A stretch of DNA of 64,000 nucleotides from Burkholderia lata (GTDB lineage: Bacteria; Pseudomonadota; Gammaproteobacteria; Burkholderiales; Burkholderiaceae): positions 1 through 64,000 of the forward strand of contig NZ_CABVQK010000013.1 of the NCBI RefSeq assembly GCF_902499335.1. The letters are read 5' to 3'. The translations under genes were made by a program, and so were the position numbers. Under the pieces are notes generated by a model, which saw nothing but the letters and a program-made list of their open reading frames with translations, did not search any database and was not told the origin of the DNA. Below are positions 28,661 to 36,635 of this stretch, one piece after another (position 1 is the first letter of the stretch; the number at the start of each line of letters is the position of its first letter).

Positions 28661-29698
28661 ATGCGTCGAGCGCTGGTTATCGCACCGAACTGGATCGGTG
28701 ACGCATTGATGGCGCAGCCGCTTTTTGCGCTGCTGAAGAAAAACCATCCCCGCATCGCGATCGATGCCGTCGCGCCCTCATGGGTCGCGCCCGTGCTCGA
28801 ACGGATGCCCGAGATCCACGATGTCTACGCGACCGATCTCGCGCACGGCAAGCTGCAGCTGCTGCGCCGCTGGCAGCTCGCGAGCGACCTGCGCGACGTC
28901 GGCTACGACGCGGCGTACGTGCTGCCGAATTCGCTGAAATCCGCGGTGATCCCGTGGCTCGCGAACATCCCGCTGCGGATCGGCTATACGGGCGAGCACC
29001 GCTATGGGCTGCTCAACGTGCGGCACGCGAACCCGGACAAATCGGGCGAGCGGCCGCCGATGACGACCCACTACGCGGCGCTCGCGTACGCGCCGGGCGC
29101 GAAGCTGCCCGAGTCGATGAAGACGCTGCCCGCGCCGCGCCTCGACGCCGACCTGAACGAGACGGCGCGTGTGTCCGCGCGTTTCAATCTCGATACGCGC
29201 AAGCCGCTCGTCGTGTTCTGCCCCGGCGCCGAATACGGCCCGGCCAAGCGCTGGCCGCCCGAACACTTCGCATCGCTCGCCAACATCGTCCATCAGTCGT
29301 TCCCGTACACGCAGATCGTCGCGCTCGGCTCGCAGAAGGATGCGGCGGCCGCGCAGGCGATCGCCGACCACGCGCCGAACGTGCGCAACCTGTGCGGGCA
29401 GACGTCGCTGTCGGAGGCCTGCGCGCTGATCGCGCGCGCGAACGCGGTGGTCACCAACGATTCGGGGCTGATGCACGTTGCCGCCGCGCTACGCCGGCCG
29501 CTCGTCGCGCTGTACGGATCGACCGATCCGCGCCACACCCCTCCGCTGTCGGACCTGGCGAAGGTACAATGGCTTCATCTCGAATGCAGTCCCTGCTTCG
29601 AACGCGAGTGCCCGCTCGGCCACCTGAAGTGCCTGCGCGAACTCGGTCCCGAGCAGGTATTCGGCGATTTGCGCGGCATGCTCGTCGGGCAGCGCTGA
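28661..29698 (+). CDS. waaF: ADP-heptose:LPS heptosyltransferase II
   Basis: 345 residues, GT9 family. Start 'RRALVIAPNWIGDALMAQPLFALLK' is the WaaF N terminus; 'VFCPGAEYGPAKRWPPEHFA', 'LCGQTSLSEACALIARANAVVTNDSGLMHVAAAL', 'ALYGSTDPRHTPPLS' and the Cys-rich 'CSPCFERECPLGHLKCL' match it. It adds the second heptose to the lipopolysaccharide inner core at the cytoplasmic face of the membrane. It appears to stand alone here rather than in an LPS core cluster. Confidence 0.94.
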   Translation: MRRALVIAPNWIGDALMAQPLFALLKKNHPRIAIDAVAPSWVAPVLERMPEIHDVYATDLAHGKLQLLRRWQLASDLRDVGYDAAYVLPNSLKSAVIPWLANIPLRIGYTGEHRYGLLNVRHANPDKSGERPPMTTHYAALAYAPGAKLPESMKTLPAPRLDADLNETARVSARFNLDTRKPLVVFCPGAEYGPAKRWPPEHFASLANIVHQSFPYTQIVALGSQKDAAAAQAIADHAPNVRNLCGQTSLSEACALIARANAVVTNDSGLMHVAAALRRPLVALYGSTDPRHTPPLSDLAKVQWLHLECSPCFERECPLGHLKCLRELGPEQVFGDLRGMLVGQR

Positions 29699-29813
29699 CC
29701 CTGGCCGGCAGCGTCGCACGACGCGCCGGGCAATCCGATTCACCGGTGTACGGCGGCTCCATCCGGGCCGCCGTGCTGAATACGGCGCGCGACGCGCGCG
29801 AGAGATAACCCCG

Positions 29814-30260
29814 ATGCCACGTTTTGCCCGCCTCTTCGAAGCCGCCGCCGATACGCTGAACGCCTACTACCAGGCCGTCGCAGATGCCAATCTCGACGCG
29901 CTGCTGGGATTGTGGATCGACGAGGATTTCGCCAGCTGCGTATGGGCGGACGGCGAGCATCTGCACGGCCTCGACCAGATCCGCAGCGGGCTCGCCAACC
30001 GGCTCGCCACGCGCCCCGTGACGATCGAGCCGCTCGACATCCGCGTGTACGACAGCCTCGGCACGGTCGTCTATACGATCGCCGAAGCGCATCAGCAGGC
30101 CGACCTGACGGCCGAACCCGACATGGTTTTCGCGACGTACGTGATGATTCACGAACGTGGCGAGTGGCGCATCGCGCATATTCACGCGAGCCCGATTCCC
30201 GAACAAGCGGCCGGACAATTCGCCGCGAAGATCCGTCACGGGCAGGGTCCGCTGCACTGA
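29814..30260 (+). CDS. NTF2-like/SnoaL-fold protein
   Basis: 148 residues. The pattern 'FEAAADTLNAYYQAVADANLDALLGLWIDEDFASCVWADGEHLHGLDQIRSGLANRL' followed by strands ending 'GEWRIAHIHASPIPEQ' is typical of the NTF2/SnoaL cone fold with a hydrophobic pocket. No enzyme-specific residues identify a reaction. It lies 115 bases after waaF and 34 bases before a YheT-type hydrolase gene, so it may share their transcript. Function unknown. Confidence 0.8.
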   Translation: MPRFARLFEAAADTLNAYYQAVADANLDALLGLWIDEDFASCVWADGEHLHGLDQIRSGLANRLATRPVTIEPLDIRVYDSLGTVVYTIAEAHQQADLTAEPDMVFATYVMIHERGEWRIAHIHASPIPEQAAGQFAAKIRHGQGPLH

Positions 30261-30294
30261 CGAAAAGACGAAGCAACGCATACGCGGGGCGATC

Positions 30295-31332
30295 ATGAGT
30301 ACGGCTTCTCCGCCCACCTCGCCGCTGACCGGGGCTCCGGCCCCCGACGACGACATTCTGCGCTATCGCGCACCACGCTGGCTGCCTAACAGCCATGCGC
30401 AAACCATCGTGCCCGCGCTGTTCGCGCGGCGCCCCCTCGTCGCCTACCGACGAGAGCGATGGGAAACCCCCGATCACGACTTCATCGATCTCGACTGGGT
30501 CGCCCATCTCGACAGCGCGGCGCCGCGGCCCGATGCGCCGCTGTTCGTGCTGTTCCACGGCCTCGAAGGCAGCTCCGGCTCGCACTACGCGCTCGAGATG
30601 ATGGCCGCCGCGCGCGCGAAGGGCTGGCACGCCGTCGTGCCGCACTTCCGCAGTTGCAGCGGCGAGATCAACCGCCAGCCGCGCTTCTACCATCTCGCCG
30701 ACAGCGCCGAGGTCGACTGGATCCTGCGCCGGCTCGCCGCGCAGCATCGCGGGCCGCTCGTCGCGGCCGGCGTGTCGCTCGGCGGCAACGTGCTGCTGCG
30801 CTGGCTCGGCGAGCATCGCAGCGACACGTCGATCCTGCGGGCAGCCGCCGCGATCTCGACGCCGATCGACGTGCACGCCGGCGGGCGCGCACTGTCGCAA
30901 GGCTTTGCGATGGTCTACACGCGCAGCTTCCTGAAGACGCTCAAGCGCAAGGCGCTTGCGAAGCTCGACCAGTACCCGGGGCTGTTCGACCGCGAAGCGA
31001 TGCTGCAGGCCGTGACGATGCGCGACTTCGACGAAGTCGTGACCGCGCCGCTGCACGGTTTCGCGGATGCGGACGACTACTGGACGAAGGCGACGACACG
31101 GCCGCTGCTGCCCGCGATCGACGTGCCGACGCTGATCCTCAACGCCCGCAACGACCCGTTCCTGCCCGAATCGGCGCTGCCGGGCCCGGCCGACGTATCG
31201 CCGGCCGTCGAGCTCGACCAGCCCGCGGCCGGCGGGCACGCGGGATTCATGACCGGGCCGTTCCCCGGCCGCCTCGACTGGCTGTCGGCGCGGGTGTTCG
31301 GCTATTGCTCCAAATTCGTCGACCATGGATGA
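30295..31332 (+). CDS. Alpha/beta hydrolase of the YheT/ABHD1-3 family
   Basis: 345 residues from the ATG at 30295. Family signs: 'YRAPRWLPNSHAQTIVPALF', 'PLFVLFHGLEGSSGSHYALEMM', 'HFRSCSGEINRQPRFYHLADS', nucleophile Ser in 'AAGVSLGGNVLLRWLGE', Asp in 'LILNARNDPFLPES' and His in 'AAGGHAGFM'. The family contains carboxyl esterases of unclear physiological substrate. Its last 8 bases overlap the start of the next gene, so the two are probably translationally coupled. Confidence 0.9.
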   Translation: MSTASPPTSPLTGAPAPDDDILRYRAPRWLPNSHAQTIVPALFARRPLVAYRRERWETPDHDFIDLDWVAHLDSAAPRPDAPLFVLFHGLEGSSGSHYALEMMAAARAKGWHAVVPHFRSCSGEINRQPRFYHLADSAEVDWILRRLAAQHRGPLVAAGVSLGGNVLLRWLGEHRSDTSILRAAAAISTPIDVHAGGRALSQGFAMVYTRSFLKTLKRKALAKLDQYPGLFDREAMLQAVTMRDFDEVVTAPLHGFADADDYWTKATTRPLLPAIDVPTLILNARNDPFLPESALPGPADVSPAVELDQPAAGGHAGFMTGPFPGRLDWLSARVFGYCSKFVDHG

Positions 31333-31912
31333 CATCGTCAGGCAGGCCCTCGCCAAATGGCCGAACGTGCCGCACTGTACCGGCTGGCTGCTGCTCGACC
31401 GGCGCGGCGAATGGCGGCTGCGCGACGACGCGGCCCAGGCGGCCGGCGAGCTCGGCTCGCCGATCCGGCATGCGGCACTGAACGCGTTCATCGGCCGCAA
31501 CTACGAATGCGATGCGCAGGGCCAGTGGTTCTTCCAGAACGGGCCGCAGCGCGTGTATGTCGAGCTGGCCTATACGCCGTGGGTCGTCCGGCTCGCCGAA
31601 CGCGACGGGCAGCTCACACTCACCGACCAGACGGGCACGCCGTTCGAACCGGGCGAAGCCTGGCTCGACGACGCGGGTGGCGTGCTGTTTCGCGCGGCCG
31701 GCACGCCGCCGCGCATCGCGGCGCTGCACGATCACGATCTCGGGCTGTTCGCCGATCACGCGGATTTCGACGCCGCGCCGCCCGTGCTGCGCTGGCGCGA
31801 CGACCGCACGTTGCCGCTCGGCAGCATCGTGTCCACCGACGTGCCCGCGCGGTTCGGCTACGTCGCAAGCCCGGCGCAACAAGCCCGCGACACGGCTGAC
31901 AGCGGCAACTGA
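31325..31912 (+). CDS. Conserved protein of unknown function coupled to the YheT-type hydrolase
   Basis: 195 residues, soluble, no signal peptide, Trp-rich ('WLLLDRRGEWRLRDD', 'ECDAQGQWFFQNGPQRVYVELAYTPWVVRL', 'GVLFRAAGTPPRIAALHDHDLGLF'). I recognise no catalytic motif. The composition and 'NGPQRVYVELAYTPWVVRL' block look like a conserved Burkholderiales family found next to YheT hydrolases. The 8-base overlap with the upstream gene argues for joint function. Confidence 0.75.
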   Translation: MDDIVRQALAKWPNVPHCTGWLLLDRRGEWRLRDDAAQAAGELGSPIRHAALNAFIGRNYECDAQGQWFFQNGPQRVYVELAYTPWVVRLAERDGQLTLTDQTGTPFEPGEAWLDDAGGVLFRAAGTPPRIAALHDHDLGLFADHADFDAAPPVLRWRDDRTLPLGSIVSTDVPARFGYVASPAQQARDTADSGN

Positions 31913-31951
31913 CCCGCAGCGGCCTCGCCCGCGTTCGCCGCACGCCGGCCG

Positions 31952-33646
31952 CTACCCGCGGCCGTTCTTCTCGTCTTCACGCTCTTCCTTGTAACGCGCC
32001 TCGAATTCCAGCAGCCGCGCGCCGATCATCGACTGCTCGTAGAACGACACGTCCTTCGCGTCGCGCGCTTCCTTCAGCTGGCGAATCGCCGACGGCCACG
32101 CGCCGTCGAGCGCCAGCTTCTCCGCGAGCGCGCGGCGCCGCGCCAGCAGGTCGCCCTTGCCGTCGCTCGCCTTCGCGAGATAGTCCCACCAGTCCGGCTG
32201 CTCGGGGTCGGCCTTCGCCTGCGCGCGTGCCTGCGCCTGCGCTTCGGCGAAACGGCGCGCCGCGATCAGTGTCTGAAGATGCGCGACGATCGCGGCGTGC
32301 GACGCCGGCCAGCGCCGCTGCGCGAGCGCCGCGAGCCGCACCGCGTCATCGGTGCGCCCCGCGCGGCGCGCGATGTCGGCGGCCAGCACGTCGAGGCTCG
32401 GCGAGCTCGTCGCCGGATCGTCCTCGCGCCGCTCGCGCGCGTCGAACGCGGTGCGTGCCGACGCAAGCGCCTTGCCCGCTGCGTCATAGTCACCGAGCAG
32501 CGCGTCGGCAAGCGCGATGCCGTACCAGTTCGCCGCGACGTTCGGCGCGGTGCGATCGTCGATCTCGGACTGCATCCGGCGCGCTTCGGCCGCGATGTCG
32601 GTCGGTGCGCGGTTCTGCAGCACGCGCAGCCGCGCGCGCACGAACCCGTACTCGGGTGACTGGCGTGGCTGCCGGTACGGCGCGCGGCGCGCGCGATCCT
32701 CCATGTCGGCGATCCGCTCGCCGGTCAGCGGGTGTGTGCGCGCATAGGCCGGCACGCCCGCATCGCCCATCGACGCGCGGTCGAGCCGCTCGAAGAAGCC
32801 CGGCATCCCGTACGGGTCATAGCCCGCGCCCGCGAGCAACTGGAAGCCGACCCGATCGGCCTCGCGCTCGGCCGAGCGCGAGAAGCGCAGCTGGTTGTCC
32901 ACCGCGTAAGCCTGCCCGCCCACCGCGATCGCGCTGCCGAGGTCGCCGCTTCTCGCGAGCACGCCGGCCAGCACGCCGAGCAGCATCGTCGCGAGCGCCG
33001 TGTAGCCGGTCTTCTCGTTCGCACCGATCATCCGCGCGATGTGCCGCTGCAGCACGTGCCCCATCTCGTGGCCGACCACCGACGCGAGCTCCGACTCCGT
33101 CTGCGTCGTGACGACGAGCCCGCTGTTGATCCCGATGAAGCCGCCCGGCATCGAGAACGCGTTGATCTGCGGATCGCGCACCGGGAACAGGTCGAAGTCC
33201 GGCGTGTAGCCGCCGATGAAGCGCGCGGCTGCCGCGGCCGCGAGCCGCGCCGCCATCGCGTTCAGGTAGTCGCGCACGAGCCAGTCGTCGAGATAGTCGG
33301 GATCGCGCCGCACTTCGCGCATCACGCGTTCGCCGAGCCGGCGCTCGGCCTGCGGTGTCAGCGAACCGCCGGAACCGTCGCCCAGGTCGGGCAGCTCGAG
33401 CGCGCGCAGCGGCGCACGCAGGCTCGCGGCCGGCGCCGATGCGCCGCCCGCGTCCGAAAACCGGCTCTCCGCGCCGCCGTAGGTGCCGAATACGCCGGCC
33501 GCGATGCCGGACGGCACGGTGGAAATCGACCGGTCGCCGCCGGCCGCCGATTCGAGCGGCGGCGCGGACACACTCTGCGCATGGCCGCTCGGCGGCAATG
33601 CGAGCACAGCCGACAGCGACACGGCAAGCAACTGTTTGACACGCAT
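31952..33646 (-). CDS. M48-family zinc metalloprotease with TPR-like C terminus (BepA-like)
   Basis: 564 residues. The ATG at 33646 starts a signal peptide (residues 1-23, ending GHA-Q); the longer open frame upstream was rejected. The zinc motif is His193-Glu-Met-Gly-His197 in 'SVVGHEMGHVLQRHI', with the third ligand Glu in 'SAEREADRVGFQLL'. 'PQINAFSMPGGFIGINSGLV' precedes it, as in all M48 proteases. The C-terminal 250 residues are helical with TPR-like repeats ending in an acidic-basic tail. The layout matches BepA/YfgC, which cuts or chaperones misassembled outer-membrane proteins such as LptD. It is divergent from moaC. Confidence 0.92.
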   Translation of the reverse strand: MRVKQLLAVSLSAVLALPPSGHAQSVSAPPLESAAGGDRSISTVPSGIAAGVFGTYGGAESRFSDAGGASAPAASLRAPLRALELPDLGDGSGGSLTPQAERRLGERVMREVRRDPDYLDDWLVRDYLNAMAARLAAAAAARFIGGYTPDFDLFPVRDPQINAFSMPGGFIGINSGLVVTTQTESELASVVGHEMGHVLQRHIARMIGANEKTGYTALATMLLGVLAGVLARSGDLGSAIAVGGQAYAVDNQLRFSRSAEREADRVGFQLLAGAGYDPYGMPGFFERLDRASMGDAGVPAYARTHPLTGERIADMEDRARRAPYRQPRQSPEYGFVRARLRVLQNRAPTDIAAEARRMQSEIDDRTAPNVAANWYGIALADALLGDYDAAGKALASARTAFDARERREDDPATSSPSLDVLAADIARRAGRTDDAVRLAALAQRRWPASHAAIVAHLQTLIAARRFAEAQAQARAQAKADPEQPDWWDYLAKASDGKGDLLARRRALAEKLALDGAWPSAIRQLKEARDAKDVSFYEQSMIGARLLEFEARYKEEREDEKNGRG

Positions 33647-33789
33647 GGCAGGATGAAAGCGACGCCGTCCCGCGCGCCGGGCGCGCATCGCGGCGTTTGG
33701 TCTGAATATTCGGGTCATTGTACCGGCGACATCGCGACTGTCCCGTGCGGCATGGGCACCAACTGCGCACCCGGCGCCGCGAATGCCAC

Positions 33790-33894
33790 TGCTATGATAG
33801 GCGCCCGTTGAAACGTTGGATCGGATCGGGGGGACTGGATTCAGCGCCCTGCTCGATCGCAACGCAGATCGACGGACGTGCTCGCGCGAGCACG
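33790..33894 (+). promoter_or_regulatory. moaC promoter and leader with perfect palindrome
   Basis: An extended -10 element TGCTATGAT (33790-33798) lies upstream of moaC with no clear -35. The roughly 110-base leader contains the perfect 18-base palindrome CGTGCTCGCGCGAGCACG (33877-33894), about 20 bases before the ATG. No known molybdenum-cofactor riboswitch fold was recognised. Confidence 0.45.
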
Positions 33895-33914
33895 CCGTTC
33901 CACTGGAGCATGAC

Positions 33915-34403
33915 ATGTCAGGACTCACCCATTTCGACGCCGCAGGCCATGCACACATGGTCGACGTCGGCGGCAAGCAGGAAACCCAACGCATCGCGAT
34001 CGCGCGCGGCACGATCCGGATGCTGCCGGCCACGTTCGCGCTGATCCGCGACGGCAAGGCCAAGAAAGGCGACGTGCTCGGCGTCGCGCGCATCGCGGCC
34101 ATCCAGGGTGCCAAGCGCACGGCGGACCTCATCCCGCTGTGCCATCCGCTCGCGCTGACGCGCGTGGCCGTCGACTTCGAACTCGACGACGCGCAACCGG
34201 CCGTGCACTGCGTCGTGCAGGTCGAAACGTTCGGCCGGACCGGCGTCGAGATGGAAGCGCTGACCGCCGTACAGGTCGGGCTGCTGACCGTCTACGACAT
34301 GTGCAAGGCCGTCGATCGCGGGATGGTGATTACCGATGTGAGCGTGCGTGAGAAACGCGGCGGGAAGTCGGGGGACTGGAAGGCGGAAGACGCGGCGGGT
34401 TGA
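33915..34403 (+). CDS. moaC: Cyclic pyranopterin monophosphate synthase
   Basis: 162 residues from the ATG at 33915. Diagnostic blocks: '[25 protein letters not shown]', '[31 protein letters not shown]' (active-site Lys and His), '[28 protein letters not shown]', '[10 protein letters not shown]'. It forms cyclic pyranopterin monophosphate in molybdenum cofactor synthesis. No other moa gene is adjacent. Confidence 0.95.
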   Translation: MSGLTHFDAAGHAHMVDVGGKQETQRIAIARGTIRMLPATFALIRDGKAKKGDVLGVARIAAIQGAKRTADLIPLCHPLALTRVAVDFELDDAQPAVHCVVQVETFGRTGVEMEALTAVQVGLLTVYDMCKAVDRGMVITDVSVREKRGGKSGDWKAEDAAG

Positions 34404-34494
34404 GCGCCTGCGGCGACAGCAGCCATTTACGAGGCATCGTCGGCCGTAACGATGCCCCGTTCGAACGATAAAAAACCAGAAGAACACAGCACAA

Positions 34495-35700
34495 ATGAAG
34501 AACCTCACGCTGAAACACGGCGCGCCGCTGCTGTGCGCGCTCGCCCTGTTGCCGGCCGCCGCATCGGCCGCCGGCACCTGCCCCGCCGCCGACACCGCCG
34601 CGCGCGCGGCCATCGATGCCCAGCACCGCGTCCAGCAGGTCCGTATTCCGCCGAGCGACGGCAGCGGTGTCGACATTCCGCCGCCGCTGCGCGACGCGCT
34701 GCGTGCGTACAAGCAGGCGCTCGTCGGTACGATCGATGCGCGGCTCGCGTGCAGCGACGAGCAGGTCGACCCGGCCGCACTGAAGCGCACGCTCGCGGCC
34801 GCGCTCGGCGTGCCGGCCCGGCCCGTCCAATCGAAAGACGGCGAATCGGCGTTCGGCCGCAATCCGGACGTCGACGTCGAGCGCGGCGGCACGTCCCGTC
34901 CGTTGCTGTTCGTGCGCGCCGGCCTCGACATCGCATGCGGCGACGACAACCTGCTGACCGCTTACGCATGGGAAAACGGCGCCTGGCGACGCGTGCTGCG
35001 CTGGCAGGCCGACGGCTACCAGGACATCGGCGGCGCGTACGGCAGCGGCTTCTGGTTCTCGGCGCTGCCAGGCGGGCAGGTCGCGGTTGTCCACGGTACA
35101 CCGTCGTGCGCGTCGCGATGGAGCCAGTTCGCCGCGGACGTGGTCGCACCGGCCAACGGCTCGGCCGCGCAACGCACGGTGTTCCATTCCGAGAACGGCT
35201 ACGTGATCGATGAGAACCCGATCCGGTTCAAGGTGCGCCCCGACGGCTTCGAGGTACGCGCGACGGTCGGCTCGATGGACAGCGAAGTGATGACGCGGCC
35301 CGGCGTCTTCCGCTATCGCGTCGACGGCGGCACCGTTCAGCGCGTACAACCCGTCGCGCTCAACGGCCGCGATTTCGTCGACGAATGGCTGAAGGCGGAC
35401 GATGCGCTGGCGCGCGAATGGAGTGAGCCCGCCGCCGCAGCGGCAGCGCTGAAAGGCCGGCAGGCGTTCGACAAGGCCGGCAAGGCGGCAGGAAGGGGGT
35501 TCGCGTACGGCCCGGTGCGCAGCTGCTCGGACAGCAAGGACCGCTTTCAGGTTGAACTCGATCTGACGGGCACCACCGGGGAAACGGTCGCGCGGCACTA
35601 TGCGCAGATTCGCCAGGAGCGCAACGGGTTCACGCTGCTCGGGCTGAGCACGGCAGCCGAGCCGGCTTGTCGCGGCGCGAACCTGATGCCGCAGCACTGA
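34495..35700 (+). CDS. Exported protein of unknown function
   Basis: 401 residues. Signal peptide about 1-25 ending ASA-A. The mature protein begins with Cys ('GTCPAADT') and has several further cysteines ('ARLACSD', 'LDIACGDD', 'GTPSCASRW', 'VRSCSDS', 'AEPACRG'), enough for three disulfides in the periplasm. A middle block 'LLTAYAWENGAWRRVLRWQADGYQDIGGAYGSGFWFSALPGG' has the repeat rhythm of a beta-sheet protein, and 'RVQPVALNGRDFVDEWL' is well conserved in feel. I recognise no named domain. It lies 91 bases after moaC. Confidence 0.7.
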   Translation: MKNLTLKHGAPLLCALALLPAAASAAGTCPAADTAARAAIDAQHRVQQVRIPPSDGSGVDIPPPLRDALRAYKQALVGTIDARLACSDEQVDPAALKRTLAAALGVPARPVQSKDGESAFGRNPDVDVERGGTSRPLLFVRAGLDIACGDDNLLTAYAWENGAWRRVLRWQADGYQDIGGAYGSGFWFSALPGGQVAVVHGTPSCASRWSQFAADVVAPANGSAAQRTVFHSENGYVIDENPIRFKVRPDGFEVRATVGSMDSEVMTRPGVFRYRVDGGTVQRVQPVALNGRDFVDEWLKADDALAREWSEPAAAAAALKGRQAFDKAGKAAGRGFAYGPVRSCSDSKDRFQVELDLTGTTGETVARHYAQIRQERNGFTLLGLSTAAEPACRGANLMPQH

Positions 35701-35821
35701 ACGTCGGGCGCTTGCGTCGCAATGGCCGCGCGCATCGACTGTCAGCGGCCATGCACAACGAAGCGACTGGCAGGCAACGAAACCGGACGGCAACCCGCAC
35801 GCAGGCCGCGCCGCCCGCGCA

Positions 35822-36172
35822 TCACTGGCCGCGCTGCGGCTCGAACACGAACGGTTGGGTCAGCAGGAACGGGTTCGCGGTCGCGCCCGTCTGCACGCAC
35901 GTCGCGTGCGTCATCGCGTCGACGGCCGCGCGATCGGCCGCCGCATTGCGGCTGCTCGTCGTCACGGTGACGTTCTGCGCTTCGCCGGACGTCGTCATCA
36001 GCGCGCGCACGAGCACGGTCGCCGGGCGCGTGAGCGGCTTCGCGGTATCCGGATAGACGGCGCGTGGAATGTGACAGGTCAGCTTGCTTTCCTGCGACGA
36101 CGACAGCATCGCGCAGCCGGAAAACAGCATCGCGACGGCGGGCAGGATCAGGTAAGTCGAGCGAATAGCCAT
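35822..36172 (-). CDS. Small lipoprotein with TonB C-terminal-like domain
   Basis: 116 residues from the ATG at 36172. Lipoprotein signal ends LFSGC (Cys about 19). The mature part 'YPDTAKPLTRPATVLVRALMTTSGEAQNVTVTTSSRNAAADRAAVDAMTHATC' has the pattern of the TonB C-terminal domain (YP..A, then 'V.V...S.' and 'D.AAV.A...'). It has no N-terminal membrane anchor or Pro-rich spacer, so it is not a classical TonB; it may bind partners at the outer membrane. Function unknown. Confidence 0.7.
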   Translation of the reverse strand: MAIRSTYLILPAVAMLFSGCAMLSSSQESKLTCHIPRAVYPDTAKPLTRPATVLVRALMTTSGEAQNVTVTTSSRNAAADRAAVDAMTHATCVQTGATANPFLLTQPFVFEPQRGQ

Positions 36173-36591
36173 GGTCGAATATCGTTCTTCATCACGGTTC
36201 CGGACGCTCGCGCCGCGCACCGGGAAACCTCGCCCGGCCGCATCGCATGCGTCACACTGCGCCGCGGCCATCGGACCGGCGCCCCGTTACGGCCGCACGG
36301 CCGATCGATGCTCGGCCGCGATCCTGCGTGGCGGACTTCCCGGGTAGCCGGGTTCTGCCGCTGTTCGCGCTTGCCCAATCCCGATACGGGCCGGTACGCA
36401 AGCGCTTTCGCGCATTGTGCACGCGCGGCCCGGCGAGCGGCCGCGATTTGACAATGATTGACGCGAATCTCCCGGCCTTCAGCCGGAATCCGCGCAATCC
36501 GCGAGGTAATCGATACGCGGCCGAATTCGCGCGATTGGCCGGGTTCGCGCCGGGCTGTAGCGCCCGACGCTCGCCGCGGTTTCCTCACGGC
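36173..36591. other. Non-coding gap upstream of the TonB-like lipoprotein
   Basis: About 420 bases between the lipoprotein start and the pglL end. I see no credible gene on either strand. A TTGACA is present at 36448-36453 but has no matching -10 at proper distance. Confidence 0.4.
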
Positions 36592-36630
36592 GCGGCACCT
36601 GCCGGAATTCCCCGTTCCGGCAGGTGCCGC
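36592..36630 (-). terminator. Strong hairpin just downstream of pglL
   Basis: GCGGCACCTGCCGGA (36592-36606) pairs perfectly with TCCGGCAGGTGCCGC (36616-36630), 15 base pairs with a 9-base loop, five bases past the pglL stop. No T-run follows on the minus strand, so it may stop transcription poorly or protect the 3' end. Confidence 0.5.
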
Positions 36631-36635
36631 ACGCA

